The translations under genes were made by a program, and so were the position numbers. Positions 46,364-57,327 of a DNA stretch of 64,000 nt are shown here, piece after piece. Position 1 is the first letter of the stretch. Each line of letters opens with the position of its first letter. This DNA is from Cellulophaga sp. HaHa_2_95 (GTDB taxonomy: Bacteria > Bacteroidota > Bacteroidia > Flavobacteriales > Flavobacteriaceae). Location of the stretch: NCBI RefSeq assembly GCF_019278565.1, contig NZ_CP058988.1, forward strand, positions 4,278,001-4,342,000, given 5' to 3'. The notes under the pieces are model-generated. The model ran no database searches. It was given only the letters and a program-made list of their open reading frames with translations, and had not been told where the DNA came from.

Positions 46364-47158
46364 ATGCAGTACCAAGGTGTTTTACAAAAAATGCAAACAG
46401 AAATAGGGCAGCCTATTCAATATTATATGCTATTTGAGAATGATTTTCTAAATGTCAATCAAATCTTAAACCAGGAAATTACGATCAGCTTTATAAAATA
46501 CCAGTGTTTAAACTGCAAACTTGACAAGCCTATTTACCGTCAAGGGTTTTGCAAGAGCTGTTTTTTCGATATTCCTTCTGCAGGAGATTGGATCATGCGT
46601 CCAGAATTAAGTACAGCACACTTAGACCAAGAAGACAGAGATCTTGCCTACGAAAAGAAAGTACAACTACAACCACATATTGTCTATTTAGCCAACTCTA
46701 GCAACGTTAAAGTAGGCGTAACGAGAAAATCTCAAGTTCCTACGCGTTGGATTGATCAAGGCGCTCATGAAGCCATTGAGATTGTAGAAGTACCCAACCG
46801 CTATTTAGCAGGAATAACCGAGGTTGCTTTAAAAAATTATGTTGGCGATAAAACCAACTGGAGAACCATGCTTAAGAATGAAATAGCCGATGAGAATCTT
46901 ATTGAATGGAGAAATAAGCTAAAACAATACATTCCAGAAGAGGCCTTACCTTATTTTATAACATCTAACACAGAAACTCACTTAAATTTCCCAGTTTCTC
47001 AATATCCTAAAAAAGTAAAAAGCCTTAATCTCAGCAAAACTCCAACTTTCAGTGGAACTTTGATTGGGATTAAAGGCCAATACTTAATATTTTCAGACGA
47101 TACTGTTTTTAATGTCCGCAGTAATGAAGGACTTTATGTCTCACTAACGATTAATTAG
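46364..47158 (+). CDS. DUF2797 protein with zinc-ribbon
   Basis: A 264-residue DUF2797 protein. A four-Cys zinc-ribbon pattern is visible at C48, C51, C63 and C66, followed by the conserved HIVYLANSSNVKVGVTRKSQVPTRWIDQGA core. Function is undefined; the core recalls GIY-YIG-like domains, but I am not certain. It is convergent with the AsmA-like gene, with stop codons overlapping by 8 nt. Confidence 0.85.
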   Translation: MQYQGVLQKMQTEIGQPIQYYMLFENDFLNVNQILNQEITISFIKYQCLNCKLDKPIYRQGFCKSCFFDIPSAGDWIMRPELSTAHLDQEDRDLAYEKKVQLQPHIVYLANSSNVKVGVTRKSQVPTRWIDQGAHEAIEIVEVPNRYLAGITEVALKNYVGDKTNWRTMLKNEIADENLIEWRNKLKQYIPEEALPYFITSNTETHLNFPVSQYPKKVKSLNLSKTPTFSGTLIGIKGQYLIFSDDTVFNVRSNEGLYVSLTIN

Positions 47159-49883
47159 TAGTATCCTTTTTCTTTTTATTTAAAAATCCACCTAATACTG
47201 ATTTTGCCGCATCTTTAACCGCTGTATTTTTTGTTGCTGCTGTAGAATCAGTTTTAGTTGTTGTAGTCGTAGTTGTTTCCTTTTTATTAGATAAAATTCC
47301 GCCTAAAACATCTTTCACTTGCGTTTTTGTATCTACTGCTGTAGCCGAGGAATCTTTCTTAGCTTGGTTCCCAGACAACAGACCACCAATTAAATCTGTA
47401 GCTTTATCTTTTCCTTTTGCTATGAGCTTCTGTTTTTCTATCTCGATTAACTTAGACGTTAAATCTTTAACTCCTGAAGTCAAATCTGTTGTTACCGTGG
47501 GGCTCGTGTAATTACCTCCAATAGAAGCCGTAACAGGCACCGTTAAGTTATCTAAAGATTTGTCATCAATCTTAGCAATTAAACTCGTAATATCTTTTCC
47601 TAAATATTTTGACGGCACATTAAGTACAGCCGCATAATTCATTTTTTGATCAAACGTATGACTTCCATTAACCGTCACGGCAATATCCTGATAATTTACT
47701 GTGAAAGGTTTTACTGTCACCGTTCCATTATCAAAAGTTAAGGCCGTTTTTAACCCTTTTAAATCTAATTTATCTAGAGATAAAAAGCTAAGTTTACTAT
47801 TTAAAGCCGATAATACTTTGGTTTGATTTGGATCTACTTCAGTACCAAATATCTCCGCTAAAAGATTTCCTGAAATCGTTGCTAAATTTGGTGTAAAGTC
47901 ATTGTTCAACATTCCTGATATAGAGATATCGGAATTTAGTTTACCCTGGATCGCATTCGCTACTGGCGCAAGTACTTTAAACAATTCTAATGCTTTAAAA
48001 GTTTCGCTAATATTAAAACTATCCATTCCTAGTTTCATAGCAAACGTTGGAGTTTCATTCTTAGTAGAAACCTCACCATTGAAGGCTAATTTTCCATTAA
48101 AAATTGAAGACGTCATATTTTGCAAGGTTGCCTTTTCATCTTTAATTATCATAGTACCTGATACATCTTTTAAGGTAAGATTATCATACAATACCGTTCC
48201 TGCTGAAGCATTAATAGTAGCATCTAAAAAAGATGGTATTTTTATTTGCTCTGTACCCGCAGTAGTTGTTGTGGTAGTTTTAGCCACTTCTTCAGACTCC
48301 GCAACAGATTCTTCAACCATAAAATCATCTACCGCAAAGGTGTTTGATTTTAAATTAAAATTACCTTCTACATTTTCATCATTGAACATAAAACCCAAAA
48401 GGTTATTTATAGTACCTGTCGCGCTAAAATCTGTCTTACCCGTTACTCCACTTAATTCATTTAAAGAAACCGTTTTAGGGTTGAAGGTTACTGCCGTAGA
48501 GGTGATTTTCACAGGATTTTTAAGCTCTTCTGAATTGTATACGAAATTCTTTAAACTAAGATTCCCGTTGATATTCGTATTCTCATACTTTTCATTTTCA
48601 ATAGATGCCATATCAAAAGCTGCATTTACATCTGCTGATAATAAACCTTCTAATTTTAAATCTACCGGCACCGGGTACGCCTTAGCGATATTCGCTAAAT
48701 TCATTTTACCATCTATATGAGACTTTACCTTGGTATTTCCCATTAAGTCTTTAATGTTAGCCACCATATTAAACTTATCTTCATCAATCATGAAAGATAG
48801 TTTTCTAATATCTACATACGTATCATCAACAATTCCAGTCTCGTTAGTAATTTCCGTATCTATAAAAACATTACGCACCGCTTTAGGTAAGTCTGGATAT
48901 TTAAATGAAGCGTTATCCGAATTAATATCGATCTTAAATTTTGGAATATGAGTATCATCGACAATGCCATTAAATCTTCCTGCGATACTAAAGTTTCCAG
49001 TAGTTTTTACATTTTCTATGTTCTTAGAATACGCTTCAGGAATAACTGCTAAAAAGTTTTTAAAGTCAGACGAAGGTGTTTTAAAGCTAATATCAATCTC
49101 TTGACTATCATCATTCAATTTTATAAAACCATCAAAAACAAGTGCCAGTTGGTTTATTAAAGCTTCATTCTTTAAGAAGCTATATGTGCTTGTCGCTAAA
49201 TCTACCCCAATAAGCGCATCTAACTTTATAGGATTTTTATTCAAGTAATTTGTACTATCCATTTCAAAAGACACCAACCCACTTGTTTTAGTATCTAATT
49301 CTGATTTCTCTAAAGACAAATCTCCAGTTCCAGAATGATTCATATCTACAAGTTCAAATCGCATTCCTGTCGCTTTGTCTAGATATTTTATCCTAGCATT
49401 ATTAATTGCGTAAGAATCCATGGAAAAAGTAAAATTGCTAGAAGCTTCAGATTCCTCTGCTGCCGGAGCACTAGCATCTTCTACTGCAATATCATAATTG
49501 GCAACACCTTCTTCATTTACTAAGATATTTACCAAAGCACCATCTATCGTTAAACTAGAAATTGCAATGGCCTCATCGGCTCCTTTAAACAATTCATTAA
49601 TAGACATGTTCAAAGCCACTTCTTTTGAAGAGAATAAGGTATCACCAACAAAAGGGGCCTTATTGACCAAGGAAATATTATTCATGGTAAGCTTAGCATT
49701 CGGAAAGGAAGTAAATAGCGTTAAATCTGCATCCTCAAAATCAAAGGTTGCCGTGATGCTATTATTTACTTTACTTTTTATGATTTCAGCTATTTTACCT
49801 TTTAGAAAAAAGGGCGCTGCGATTAGTATTATTACAAATAGTAATAAAACAATACCTACAATTTTTAATATTTTCTTTTTCAT
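47151..49883 (-). CDS. AsmA-like envelope protein
   Basis: A 910-residue AsmA-family protein. An N-terminal membrane helix (IVGIVLLLFVIILIAAPFFL) is followed by a long beta-rich periplasmic region typical of AsmA/DUF3971 proteins, thought to move lipids between membranes. The C-terminal 100 residues are low-complexity, rich in Thr, Lys and Ala with two similar GGxLS/GGILS/GGFLNKK segments. An antisense 272-codon open frame is a shadow. Single-gene unit. Confidence 0.85.
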   Translation of the reverse strand: MKKKILKIVGIVLLLFVIILIAAPFFLKGKIAEIIKSKVNNSITATFDFEDADLTLFTSFPNAKLTMNNISLVNKAPFVGDTLFSSKEVALNMSINELFKGADEAIAISSLTIDGALVNILVNEEGVANYDIAVEDASAPAAEESEASSNFTFSMDSYAINNARIKYLDKATGMRFELVDMNHSGTGDLSLEKSELDTKTSGLVSFEMDSTNYLNKNPIKLDALIGVDLATSTYSFLKNEALINQLALVFDGFIKLNDDSQEIDISFKTPSSDFKNFLAVIPEAYSKNIENVKTTGNFSIAGRFNGIVDDTHIPKFKIDINSDNASFKYPDLPKAVRNVFIDTEITNETGIVDDTYVDIRKLSFMIDEDKFNMVANIKDLMGNTKVKSHIDGKMNLANIAKAYPVPVDLKLEGLLSADVNAAFDMASIENEKYENTNINGNLSLKNFVYNSEELKNPVKITSTAVTFNPKTVSLNELSGVTGKTDFSATGTINNLLGFMFNDENVEGNFNLKSNTFAVDDFMVEESVAESEEVAKTTTTTTAGTEQIKIPSFLDATINASAGTVLYDNLTLKDVSGTMIIKDEKATLQNMTSSIFNGKLAFNGEVSTKNETPTFAMKLGMDSFNISETFKALELFKVLAPVANAIQGKLNSDISISGMLNNDFTPNLATISGNLLAEIFGTEVDPNQTKVLSALNSKLSFLSLDKLDLKGLKTALTFDNGTVTVKPFTVNYQDIAVTVNGSHTFDQKMNYAAVLNVPSKYLGKDITSLIAKIDDKSLDNLTVPVTASIGGNYTSPTVTTDLTSGVKDLTSKLIEIEKQKLIAKGKDKATDLIGGLLSGNQAKKDSSATAVDTKTQVKDVLGGILSNKKETTTTTTTKTDSTAATKNTAVKDAAKSVLGGFLNKKKKDTTN

Positions 49884-50016
49884 CTACTAAGCCTCTTATA
49901 AGATTTGTATTCGTTTAAATTTTTACGTTTTAAACCGAAGGTTAAAATTAGCAGTAAATCACCACCTTAATTAATTGAATTACTAATTGTTATAACTCAA
50001 TCCGCCACGTATTATT

Positions 50017-50727
50017 TTAATAATCGAAAACTATTTCTTCACCAACCTTTAGCTTGAATCGTTTTCTACATAGATATACGCAAAAATACAGGAAAGGAGT
50101 ATCTAGAAATGCTATAATTATCTTAAAAATAAAGCCACTAATTACAAGCCCTTTAAAGAGGCTCCATGGCAAAACTTTGAAAATACATAACAAACCTACG
50201 ACCACAAAGGTGTCTATAAATTGAGATAAGAATGTTGAAAAATTATTACGGAGCCACAAATGCTTTCCTTTAGTTAAGTTTTTCCAGAAATGATAAATAG
50301 CTACATCTATATATTGCGCCAGCAGATAGGCTATCATGGAAGCTAAAACCGCAATGGGCGACAAAGCAAACACATGATTAAAAGTATCATCCTGCACAGG
50401 AGAACCTTCAATAGCAGGAACGTAATTGGCCAATAAAACAATTCCCATAGAAAAGAACGAAGCAAAAATACCTGCAGTAACTACTTGGTTCGCTTTTTTC
50501 CTTCCATACATTTCTGAGATAAGATCTGTAATTAAAAAAGTAATAGGGTACGGCAAAATACCTACAGAAACCTCAAATAAACTTGCGCCAAAAATTGTTA
50601 CATCTCCAAAAGGTTTCCAATAGAAAAACTTTTGAAAGATGAGATTAGATACCACCAAAGAGGTAATAAACAATGCTGCTAAAAATAAATATAGTTTAAA
50701 AGCGAACCTTTTATCTGCTGTAGTCAT
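50017..50727 (-). CDS. Queuosine precursor transporter (YhhQ/DUF165 family)
   Basis: A 236-residue polytopic membrane protein of the DUF165/Vut_1 family, which imports 7-cyano- or 7-aminomethyl-7-deazaguanine. Motifs seen are PYPITFLITDLISEMYGRKKA and AYLLAQYIDVAIYHFWKNLT, and LRNNFSTFLSQFIDTFVV. It starts 15 nt after the sppA stop and is likely cotranscribed, with no obvious functional link. Confidence 0.9.
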   Translation of the reverse strand: MTTADKRFAFKLYLFLAALFITSLVVSNLIFQKFFYWKPFGDVTIFGASLFEVSVGILPYPITFLITDLISEMYGRKKANQVVTAGIFASFFSMGIVLLANYVPAIEGSPVQDDTFNHVFALSPIAVLASMIAYLLAQYIDVAIYHFWKNLTKGKHLWLRNNFSTFLSQFIDTFVVVGLLCIFKVLPWSLFKGLVISGFIFKIIIAFLDTPFLYFCVYLCRKRFKLKVGEEIVFDY

Positions 50728-50742
50728 TTAAAAAATCTACTC

Positions 50743-52503
50743 TTATTTTATACTTAATACAAAAGGCACCCTAGCTTGCACCCCTTCTTGACCCATTGCC
50801 GCTTTCACTTCTTTTAGGATTGAATACGCTTCTAAACCAAGTTCTTCACGAATAAAGTCTTGCTTAATTTTAGAACTAGCCCCTCCATAATCTTCCATAA
50901 AACGCTCAAAACCAGACTTATATTTTGGAAATATTTTTATGCCGTAACTAGCAACATCAGCTAATTCTGCCGCGCTTTTAATAGCGTCATCTAAACTTCC
51001 TAATTCATCTACCAAACCAAGATTCTTGGCATCAACTCCACTCCAAACTCTACCTTGCGCCATACTATCTGCTTCTGCCACAGTAATTTTTCTTCCTTCT
51101 GCCACACGTTCTAAAAACGTATTATAAGTGCCTTCTACACTTTCTTGTATCATATTTCTAAATCCGTCTGTCATAGGCTCAAACAGAGAGTAGTCTACTG
51201 AGTTTTTATTAGTCCCTACTTGTTCTGCATTTATTCCTATATTTTCAGCTAATTCTGTCGCATTAGGAATAGTACCAAAGACCCCAATTGACCCTGTTAT
51301 TGTTGTAGGCTCTGCAAAAATCTTATCTGCCCCTACCGCAATATAATACCCTCCTGAAGCCGCCACATCTCCCATAGAAACTACCACGGGCTTAATTGCT
51401 TTAGTAAGTTCTATTTCCCTCCAAATAATATCAGAAGTTAAGGCACTACCTCCTGGAGAGTTTACACGAAGTACAATTGCTTTAACGGCATCATCTTCTC
51501 TTGCTTTTTTAAGTGATGAATTAATGATTCCTTGACCTATTATATCTGGCCCACCTTCTCCGTATAAAATTTCACCTTGCGCATAAATTACAGCAATTTT
51601 ATCATCGCCTTTATACAACTTGGTTTTATTTGCCGTATCAATATAATCTTCAAGAGAGACATAATTAATATCTTCCTCTATCGCTATTTTTGCCGCATTT
51701 TTAAGTTTATGCTCATACTGATCAAAAAACAACACGCCATCTACTAAACCAGATTCTTTTGCTAATCTTGGCATTCTACCTCCCAGTGTATCTGCGATAA
51801 CATTTAAATTCTCAGAAGACATATTTCTGCTTACCGCAATTTCATCTACCATGGAGCCCCAAAGAGAATTAAGCAATTCTTTTATTTGAGTTCTGTTGGC
51901 TTCACTCATTTCATTGGTTAAATAAGGCTCTACAGCACTCTTATATTTTCCATGACGAATAACCTCCATTTTGATCCCTGTTTTTTCCTGCAAGTCTTTA
52001 TAAAAAAGAACTTCTGAAGAAAGCCCCTTAAAGTCTAATGAACCTACTTCATTTAAAAACAAACTATCTGCGACAGATGCTAAATAAAAATCTTTCTGTA
52101 CATATATATCAGCATAGGCGTATATAAATTTACCTGAAGTTTTAAAATCTTCTAAAGCGTTACGAATGGCTTGTGTTTGCGACAATCCTGCAATTATAAA
52201 GTTATTATTAATGCTAATCCCTTTAATCTTGCTATCATTTTTAGCAACTTTGATTGCATGTATGATTTCATTTAAACCTTGCGCTTGCTGAAACAAACCT
52301 GCAAAAGGATCTGATTCATCACGACCAACATAGTCTTGTACGGGATTTTGTATTTGAATTTCTAAAACGGAGTTACTTTTAATTGTTTTTTCACCATCTT
52401 CGCTGCCTAGAAGTGCTACAAAAATTAAAAACATTCCAAATAAAACACCAAACGCAATTAAGCACCCTATAATGGCTGCTAAAAGATTTCTTAAAAATTT
52501 CAT
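50743..52503 (-). CDS. sppA: Signal peptide peptidase SppA (67K type)
   Basis: A 586-residue, two-domain SppA, membrane-anchored by an N-terminal helix (LLAAIIGCLIAFGVLFGMFLIFVALLG). The Lys of the Ser-Lys dyad is in RHGKYKSAVEPY, and the Ser in GDVAASGGYYIAVGADKI. It degrades signal peptides after cleavage. ATG at 52503 is preferred to an upstream TTG. A -7 box TATCTTTG is just upstream, and the queuosine-precursor transporter follows. Confidence 0.94.
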   Translation of the reverse strand: MKFLRNLLAAIIGCLIAFGVLFGMFLIFVALLGSEDGEKTIKSNSVLEIQIQNPVQDYVGRDESDPFAGLFQQAQGLNEIIHAIKVAKNDSKIKGISINNNFIIAGLSQTQAIRNALEDFKTSGKFIYAYADIYVQKDFYLASVADSLFLNEVGSLDFKGLSSEVLFYKDLQEKTGIKMEVIRHGKYKSAVEPYLTNEMSEANRTQIKELLNSLWGSMVDEIAVSRNMSSENLNVIADTLGGRMPRLAKESGLVDGVLFFDQYEHKLKNAAKIAIEEDINYVSLEDYIDTANKTKLYKGDDKIAVIYAQGEILYGEGGPDIIGQGIINSSLKKAREDDAVKAIVLRVNSPGGSALTSDIIWREIELTKAIKPVVVSMGDVAASGGYYIAVGADKIFAEPTTITGSIGVFGTIPNATELAENIGINAEQVGTNKNSVDYSLFEPMTDGFRNMIQESVEGTYNTFLERVAEGRKITVAEADSMAQGRVWSGVDAKNLGLVDELGSLDDAIKSAAELADVASYGIKIFPKYKSGFERFMEDYGGASSKIKQDFIREELGLEAYSILKEVKAAMGQEGVQARVPFVLSIK

Positions 52504-52527
52504 TAAAATTTCGTTATAAATTCGCCA

Positions 52528-52535
52528 CAAAGATA
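52528..52535 (-). promoter_or_regulatory. Candidate -7 box for sppA
   Basis: TATCTTTG on the minus strand, 25 nt before the sppA ATG, in the short gap to the divergent folK-dNK gene. Confidence 0.42.
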
Positions 52536-52574
52536 ACTAATGTTAAATTGTTTTATTTATTTTGTTCCGCTATT

Positions 52575-53720
52575 ATGAACAACCCCAAAATAATATATTT
52601 ATCGTTAGGTAGTAATCTTGGCAACAAGCTCTACAACCTGCAAAGCGCAATTTTCAAAATTTCCGAAAATATTAGCGCGGTTGCTGCTATTTCAAATGTG
52701 TACGAGAGTCCGTCTTGGGGCTTCGAGTCCGAAGATTTCTATAATTGTTGCATTGCCATACAATCCAACATGCTTCCAGAGCTTATGCTTCAGAAAATAC
52801 ATGTGATTGAAAAAAGCTTAGGTCGCGTTAGAAACAATACCGAAGGTTATGCAGCACGAAGTATTGATATAGATATTCTTTATTATGACTATGACATCAT
52901 CAACTCTAGTACCTTAACATTACCACACCCAGCCTTACAGGATAGAAAGTTTGTTTTAAAACCGTTAAGTGATATAGCTCCGCAATTTTATCATCCTATA
53001 TTTAATAAAGATACCCGCAACATGATACAAATGTGCCGTGACAAAAGTACGGTTACGAAAACTAATTTAAAGCTTTATAAAACGCGCGAATTACTTTTCT
53101 CTAAACTGAACTTTATTGCCATTGAAGGTAACATTGGAGCAGGAAAAACAACCTTAGCAAGTAAAATATCGGATGACTTTAATGCCAAGTTAATTTTAGA
53201 GCGCTTTGCAGACAACCCTTTTCTCCCTAAGTTTTATGAAGATCAAGCGCGTTACGCTTTCCCGCTAGAAATGTCTTTTCTTGCTGAGCGATACCAGCAG
53301 TTCACAGATGATACCTCGCAATTTGACCTCTTCAAGAGTTTTATGGTGAGTGATTATGACATCTTTAAATCGTTGATTTTCGCCAAAGTAACCCTACAGG
53401 AAGAAGAGTTTAAACTGTACCGAAAAGTTTTTAATTTCATGCATAAAGAAGTTAAAAAACCAGGGTTATACGTTTACTTATATCAAAATACAGAACGCCT
53501 TTTAGAAAATATCAAGAAAAGAGATCGCGATTACGAACAAAATATCCCTTCTGATTACTTAGAAAAAATTAATCGTGGGTACTTAGATTTCATTAAAAGT
53601 GCTCCCGATCATAATACTTTAATTATTGATATTAGCGAATTGGATTTCGTTCAGAAAGAAAAGGATTACAATTTTATTGTAGACCAAATAATTGAATACA
53701 GCGTAGGAGTAAATAATTAA
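52575..53720 (+). CDS. Fused HPPK (FolK) / deoxynucleoside kinase
   Basis: A 381-residue fusion. Residues 1-135 are HPPK (YLSLGSNLGNK, RSIDIDILYYD 95-105, PHPALQDRKFVLKPL 117-131), the pyrophosphokinase step of folate synthesis. A linker follows, then a deoxynucleoside kinase (P-loop GNIGAGKT 185-192, RDRDYE 316-321). Where the stand-alone dNK at 12883 has QDRT, this copy has SDYD (259-262), so substrate or catalysis may differ. ATG at 52575 was chosen; an upstream TTG lies in the promoter gap. Divergent from sppA. Domain calls are strong; I believe such fusions occur in flavobacteria but cannot check. Confidence 0.92.
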   Translation: MNNPKIIYLSLGSNLGNKLYNLQSAIFKISENISAVAAISNVYESPSWGFESEDFYNCCIAIQSNMLPELMLQKIHVIEKSLGRVRNNTEGYAARSIDIDILYYDYDIINSSTLTLPHPALQDRKFVLKPLSDIAPQFYHPIFNKDTRNMIQMCRDKSTVTKTNLKLYKTRELLFSKLNFIAIEGNIGAGKTTLASKISDDFNAKLILERFADNPFLPKFYEDQARYAFPLEMSFLAERYQQFTDDTSQFDLFKSFMVSDYDIFKSLIFAKVTLQEEEFKLYRKVFNFMHKEVKKPGLYVYLYQNTERLLENIKKRDRDYEQNIPSDYLEKINRGYLDFIKSAPDHNTLIIDISELDFVQKEKDYNFIVDQIIEYSVGVNN

Positions 53721-53836
53721 GACAATATTTACATTTTATTTGCATAGTTAGAAAGGTTTTAGTTAATTGCATCTATTAAAACTGCAATTAAGCACCGTTT
53801 AATTGCTGGTTTTAGAACTAACTAACTCAAACTATA

Positions 53837-53872
53837 CAAAAAAACCTTAACTGAAAAGTTAGGGTTTTTTTT
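53837..53872. terminator. Bidirectional terminator
   Basis: AAAAAACCTTAACT pairs with AGTTAGGGTTTTTT, between two convergent genes, with T-runs on both strands. Confidence 0.85.
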
Positions 53873-53893
53873 ATGGTTTAAACAGGTAAACAC

Positions 53894-54424
53894 CTACGTA
53901 GTTAACTTCGCCCATAAATCCCAAATTACCACTCCTGCACTTACAGAAATATTTAAAGAGTGTTTTGTACCGTATTGCGGAATTTCAATAACCGCATCAC
54001 TACTAGAAACTACTTCTTGAGAAACACCCTTTACTTCATTCCCAAAAATTAAAGCATATTTCTGATCTTTAGACACTTGAAAATCATTTAAAAAAACAGC
54101 ATTCTCTGCTTGTTCAATAGCTAAAGTGGTTACTTTATTTTTCTTTAAAGACTTAATCACGTCCATGGTATTTTCCGCATATTCCCAAACCACACTATCT
54201 GTTGCTCCCAAGGCTGTTTTATGAATATCTTTATGAGGCGGCTGCGCCGTGATACCACATAGGTATATCTTTTCTATTAAAAATGCATCGGCCGTTCTGA
54301 AAACAGAACCTATATTATTTAAACTTCTGATATTATCTAGAACAATAATCAACGGAGTTTTCTCGGCTTCTTTAAATTCGTCTACATCTAAACGTTCTAG
54401 TTCACTATTCTTTAATTTTCGCAT
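53894..54424 (-). CDS. TrmH-family RNA methyltransferase
   Basis: A 176-residue SpoU/TrmH (SPOUT) 2'-O-methyltransferase with the family motifs NIRSLNNIGSVFRTADAF, FGNEVKGVS and EIPQYGTKHSLNISVSAGV. No N-terminal substrate-binding domain is present. The modified RNA (tRNA or rRNA) cannot be said. It is divergent from mutS. Confidence 0.9.
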   Translation of the reverse strand: MRKLKNSELERLDVDEFKEAEKTPLIIVLDNIRSLNNIGSVFRTADAFLIEKIYLCGITAQPPHKDIHKTALGATDSVVWEYAENTMDVIKSLKKNKVTTLAIEQAENAVFLNDFQVSKDQKYALIFGNEVKGVSQEVVSSSDAVIEIPQYGTKHSLNISVSAGVVIWDLWAKLTT

Positions 54425-54514
54425 GTTTCTTAAATCAAAAACTTATTTCAAAATATCAACAATAATGTATATTCCTTAAAGAAAATAGTACATTCGTTTT
54501 TCATTATTTTGATG

Positions 54515-54522
54515 CAAAAATA
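54515..54522 (-). promoter_or_regulatory. Candidate -7 box for the TrmH-like gene
   Basis: TATTTTTG on the minus strand, about 90 nt before the ATG, fits TAnnTTTG. Confidence 0.3.
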
Positions 54523-54539
54523 GGTTAATTATATAGCTT

Positions 54540-57152
54540 TTGGCAAAGACAGAAAAAAAGAAAGTAACTCCTTTAATGAATCAATACAACACCATCAAGA
54601 AGAAATATCCTGATGCATTGCTATTGTTTCGTGTTGGTGATTTTTATGAAACGTTTGGAGATGACGCTATCAAAGCTTCACAAATATTAGGGATAACACT
54701 TACCCATAGAAATAATGGCGGTGAAAAAACGGAATTAGCAGGTTTCCCGCATCATTCTGTAAATACCTATTTACCTAAATTAGTAAAAGCAGGACATCGC
54801 GTGGCAATCTGCGATCAACTTGAAGACCCTAAACAAACAAAAACCATTGTCAAGCGTGGCGTTACAGAATTAGTAACTCCCGGAGTAGCTTTTAATGATG
54901 ATATTTTAAGTGCAAAAAGCAATAATTTTCTTGCCGCAGTACATTTTGGAAGAAAAGGCATAGGCGTTGCATTTTTAGACATCTCTACTGGAGAATTTTT
55001 AACTTCTGAAGGCACAGAAGACCAAGTAGATAAACTATTGCAAAATTTTGCTCCAAATGAAATTCTTGTCTCCAAGTCTCACAAAAAAGAATTTATAGAC
55101 ACGTTTGGAAAGCAGTTCCACACCTTTTTTATGGAAGATTGGGTTTTTCAAGATGACTATGCTTTGGAAACACTCACCAATCATTTTAAGACTAAAAGCT
55201 TAAAAGGTTTTGGCGTTGACCATTTGAATCTTGGTATTACGGCTGCAGGAGTAGCCCTGCATTACCTTACAGAAACTCAGCATAGGCAATTGCAACACAT
55301 TACTAAATTAGAGCGTATTGCAGAAGAAGAGTACATTTGGATGGACCGCTTTACCATTCGTAATCTAGAATTATACCACGCCAATAATAGTAATGCGATT
55401 ACGCTTCTTGACATCATTGATAAAACAATTTCTCCTATGGGAGGAAGAATGTTAAAACGTTGGCTAGCCCTACCGCTAAAAAATATTGAAAAAATTAAAA
55501 GAAGACACGAAGTTGTTTCTCATTTAAAAAGCAATGAAACCATACACTCTAAATTTCAAAACCACATAAAGCAAATTGGAGATTTAGAGCGTTTAATTTC
55601 TAAAGTTGCTACCGGTAAAATTAATCCTAAAGAAGTCATCCAGTTAAAAAATTCTCTTGAAGCAATTGTACCCATCAAGCAACTTTGCGTGCAGAGCAAA
55701 AATGAGGCTGTAAAATTTATTGGAGACCAATTGCATGCCTGCGATTTATTGCGTTCTAAAATTAAGGAGATGATTCACGAAGAAGCTCCTGTGAATATGC
55801 TTAAAGGTACTACCATAGCTAAAGGTTATTCCGAAGAGTTAGACGAATTAAGAGGCTTAGCCTTTTCCGGTAAAGATTACCTCAATAAAATGCTGGAGCG
55901 AGAAACGGAACGTACTGGTATTAGTTCTTTAAAAATAGCCTCCAATAATGTATTTGGATATTATATTGAAGTACGTAATACACATAAAGATAAGGTTCCT
56001 GAAGAGTGGATTAGAAAACAAACACTCGTTAATGCAGAGCGCTATATCACTGAAGAACTAAAAGAATATGAGGGCAAAATTTTAGGTGCCGAAGAACGAA
56101 TTCTGACTTTAGAACAAGAACTATTCGCGCAACTTATTATGTGGATGCAAGAATATATTTCTCCTGTTCAGAATAATGCTTTTCAAATAGCGCAATTAGA
56201 TTGTCTTTGCGGCTTCACTCAATTAGCCAAAGAAAACAACTATACGTTACCGATTATAAATGATACGACAGAAATTGAAATTATCAATGGTAGACATCCT
56301 GTTATTGAAAAGCAACTTCCACTAGGCGAAATTTATATAGCCAATGATGTTATTTTGAATAGGGACGAGCAACAGATTATTATGATTACTGGTCCTAACA
56401 TGAGCGGTAAATCTGCCATTTTGAGACAAACTGCACTTATTGTACTTCTAGCTCAAATGGGAAGCTTTGTTCCTGCAGAACAAGCCAAAATTGGCTTTGT
56501 AGATAAAATATTTACACGCGTAGGTGCAAGCGATAACATCTCTATGGGAGAATCTACTTTTATGGTAGAAATGAATGAAACTGCTTCTATCCTGAACAAC
56601 CTCTCTGAACGTAGTTTAGTATTACTGGACGAAATTGGTAGAGGAACGAGTACCTATGATGGTATTTCTATCGCTTGGGCGATTTCTGAATACCTACACG
56701 AACACCCTGCGCGAGCAAAAACCCTATTTGCCACCCATTACCATGAAATTAATGAAATGGCCACCACCTTTGAGCGTATTAAGAATTACAATGTCTCCGT
56801 AAAGGAACTTAAAGACAACGTTCTTTTTTTACGTAAGCTTACACCAGGTGGTAGTGAACATAGTTTTGGAATACATGTAGCAAAGATGGCCGGAATGCCA
56901 CAACAGGTAATTGCAAAAGCCAATAAGATTCTAAAAAAACTAGAAAAATCGCATTCTAGTGAAGAACTTACCGGAAAATTAAAAGATGCCCAAGAAGAAA
57001 TGCAATTAAGTTTCTTCAATTTAGATGATCCACTGCTTCAACAAGTCAAAGAAGAAATTACTCATTTAGACATAAATACGCTTACTCCAGTAGAAGCTTT
57101 GATGAAATTGAATGAAATTAAACGTCTTTTAACCAAAAAAGAAAATGCTTAA
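54540..57152 (+). CDS. mutS: DNA mismatch repair protein MutS
   Basis: A full-length 870-residue MutS. The mismatch-reading Phe-x-Glu is in [13 protein letters not shown] (F36-E38 region), and the Walker A motif GPNMSGKSA is near residue 618, with [14 protein letters not shown] after it. The start is taken as TTG at 54540, since relatives begin with AKx-rich residues; an internal ATG at residue 13 would drop only 12 residues. It is transcribed alone; no MutL in the window. Confidence 0.95.
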   Translation: MAKTEKKKVTPLMNQYNTIKKKYPDALLLFRVGDFYETFGDDAIKASQILGITLTHRNNGGEKTELAGFPHHSVNTYLPKLVKAGHRVAICDQLEDPKQTKTIVKRGVTELVTPGVAFNDDILSAKSNNFLAAVHFGRKGIGVAFLDISTGEFLTSEGTEDQVDKLLQNFAPNEILVSKSHKKEFIDTFGKQFHTFFMEDWVFQDDYALETLTNHFKTKSLKGFGVDHLNLGITAAGVALHYLTETQHRQLQHITKLERIAEEEYIWMDRFTIRNLELYHANNSNAITLLDIIDKTISPMGGRMLKRWLALPLKNIEKIKRRHEVVSHLKSNETIHSKFQNHIKQIGDLERLISKVATGKINPKEVIQLKNSLEAIVPIKQLCVQSKNEAVKFIGDQLHACDLLRSKIKEMIHEEAPVNMLKGTTIAKGYSEELDELRGLAFSGKDYLNKMLERETERTGISSLKIASNNVFGYYIEVRNTHKDKVPEEWIRKQTLVNAERYITEELKEYEGKILGAEERILTLEQELFAQLIMWMQEYISPVQNNAFQIAQLDCLCGFTQLAKENNYTLPIINDTTEIEIINGRHPVIEKQLPLGEIYIANDVILNRDEQQIIMITGPNMSGKSAILRQTALIVLLAQMGSFVPAEQAKIGFVDKIFTRVGASDNISMGESTFMVEMNETASILNNLSERSLVLLDEIGRGTSTYDGISIAWAISEYLHEHPARAKTLFATHYHEINEMATTFERIKNYNVSVKELKDNVLFLRKLTPGGSEHSFGIHVAKMAGMPQQVIAKANKILKKLEKSHSSEELTGKLKDAQEEMQLSFFNLDDPLLQQVKEEITHLDINTLTPVEALMKLNEIKRLLTKKENA

Positions 57153-57249
57153 GCTAAAATTAAAAAAAGCTAAATAGCTGTATTTTAATACATAGCAAAC
57201 GAACAAAAGCAGTTAATTATTTTTTTTAATTCTTTTCTGCTTTTTTTCT

Positions 57250-57278
57250 TTGGTTTTTATAGAATTATATTAAATTTG
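57250..57278 (+). promoter_or_regulatory. Promoter of the tRNA-Gly/tRNA-Leu unit
   Basis: TTG (57250-57252), an 18-nt spacer and TAAATTTG (57271-57278) match the Bacteroidetes consensus. tRNA-Gly begins 49 nt downstream of the box. Confidence 0.72.
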
Positions 57279-57327
57279 CATCCGCATTTGGAACGAATGT
57301 GAAGTTCTTTAAAATAAAACATCAACT

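Noticed and set aside
47902..48720. A 272-codon open frame on the plus strand inside the AsmA-like gene
   Set aside because: It is antisense to a well-supported 910-residue gene, has no domain signs, and is a shadow of its codon use.
49498..49890. A 130-codon open frame antisense to the AsmA-like gene
   Set aside because: No support beyond the open frame; the strand opposite has a clear signal anchor and family fold.
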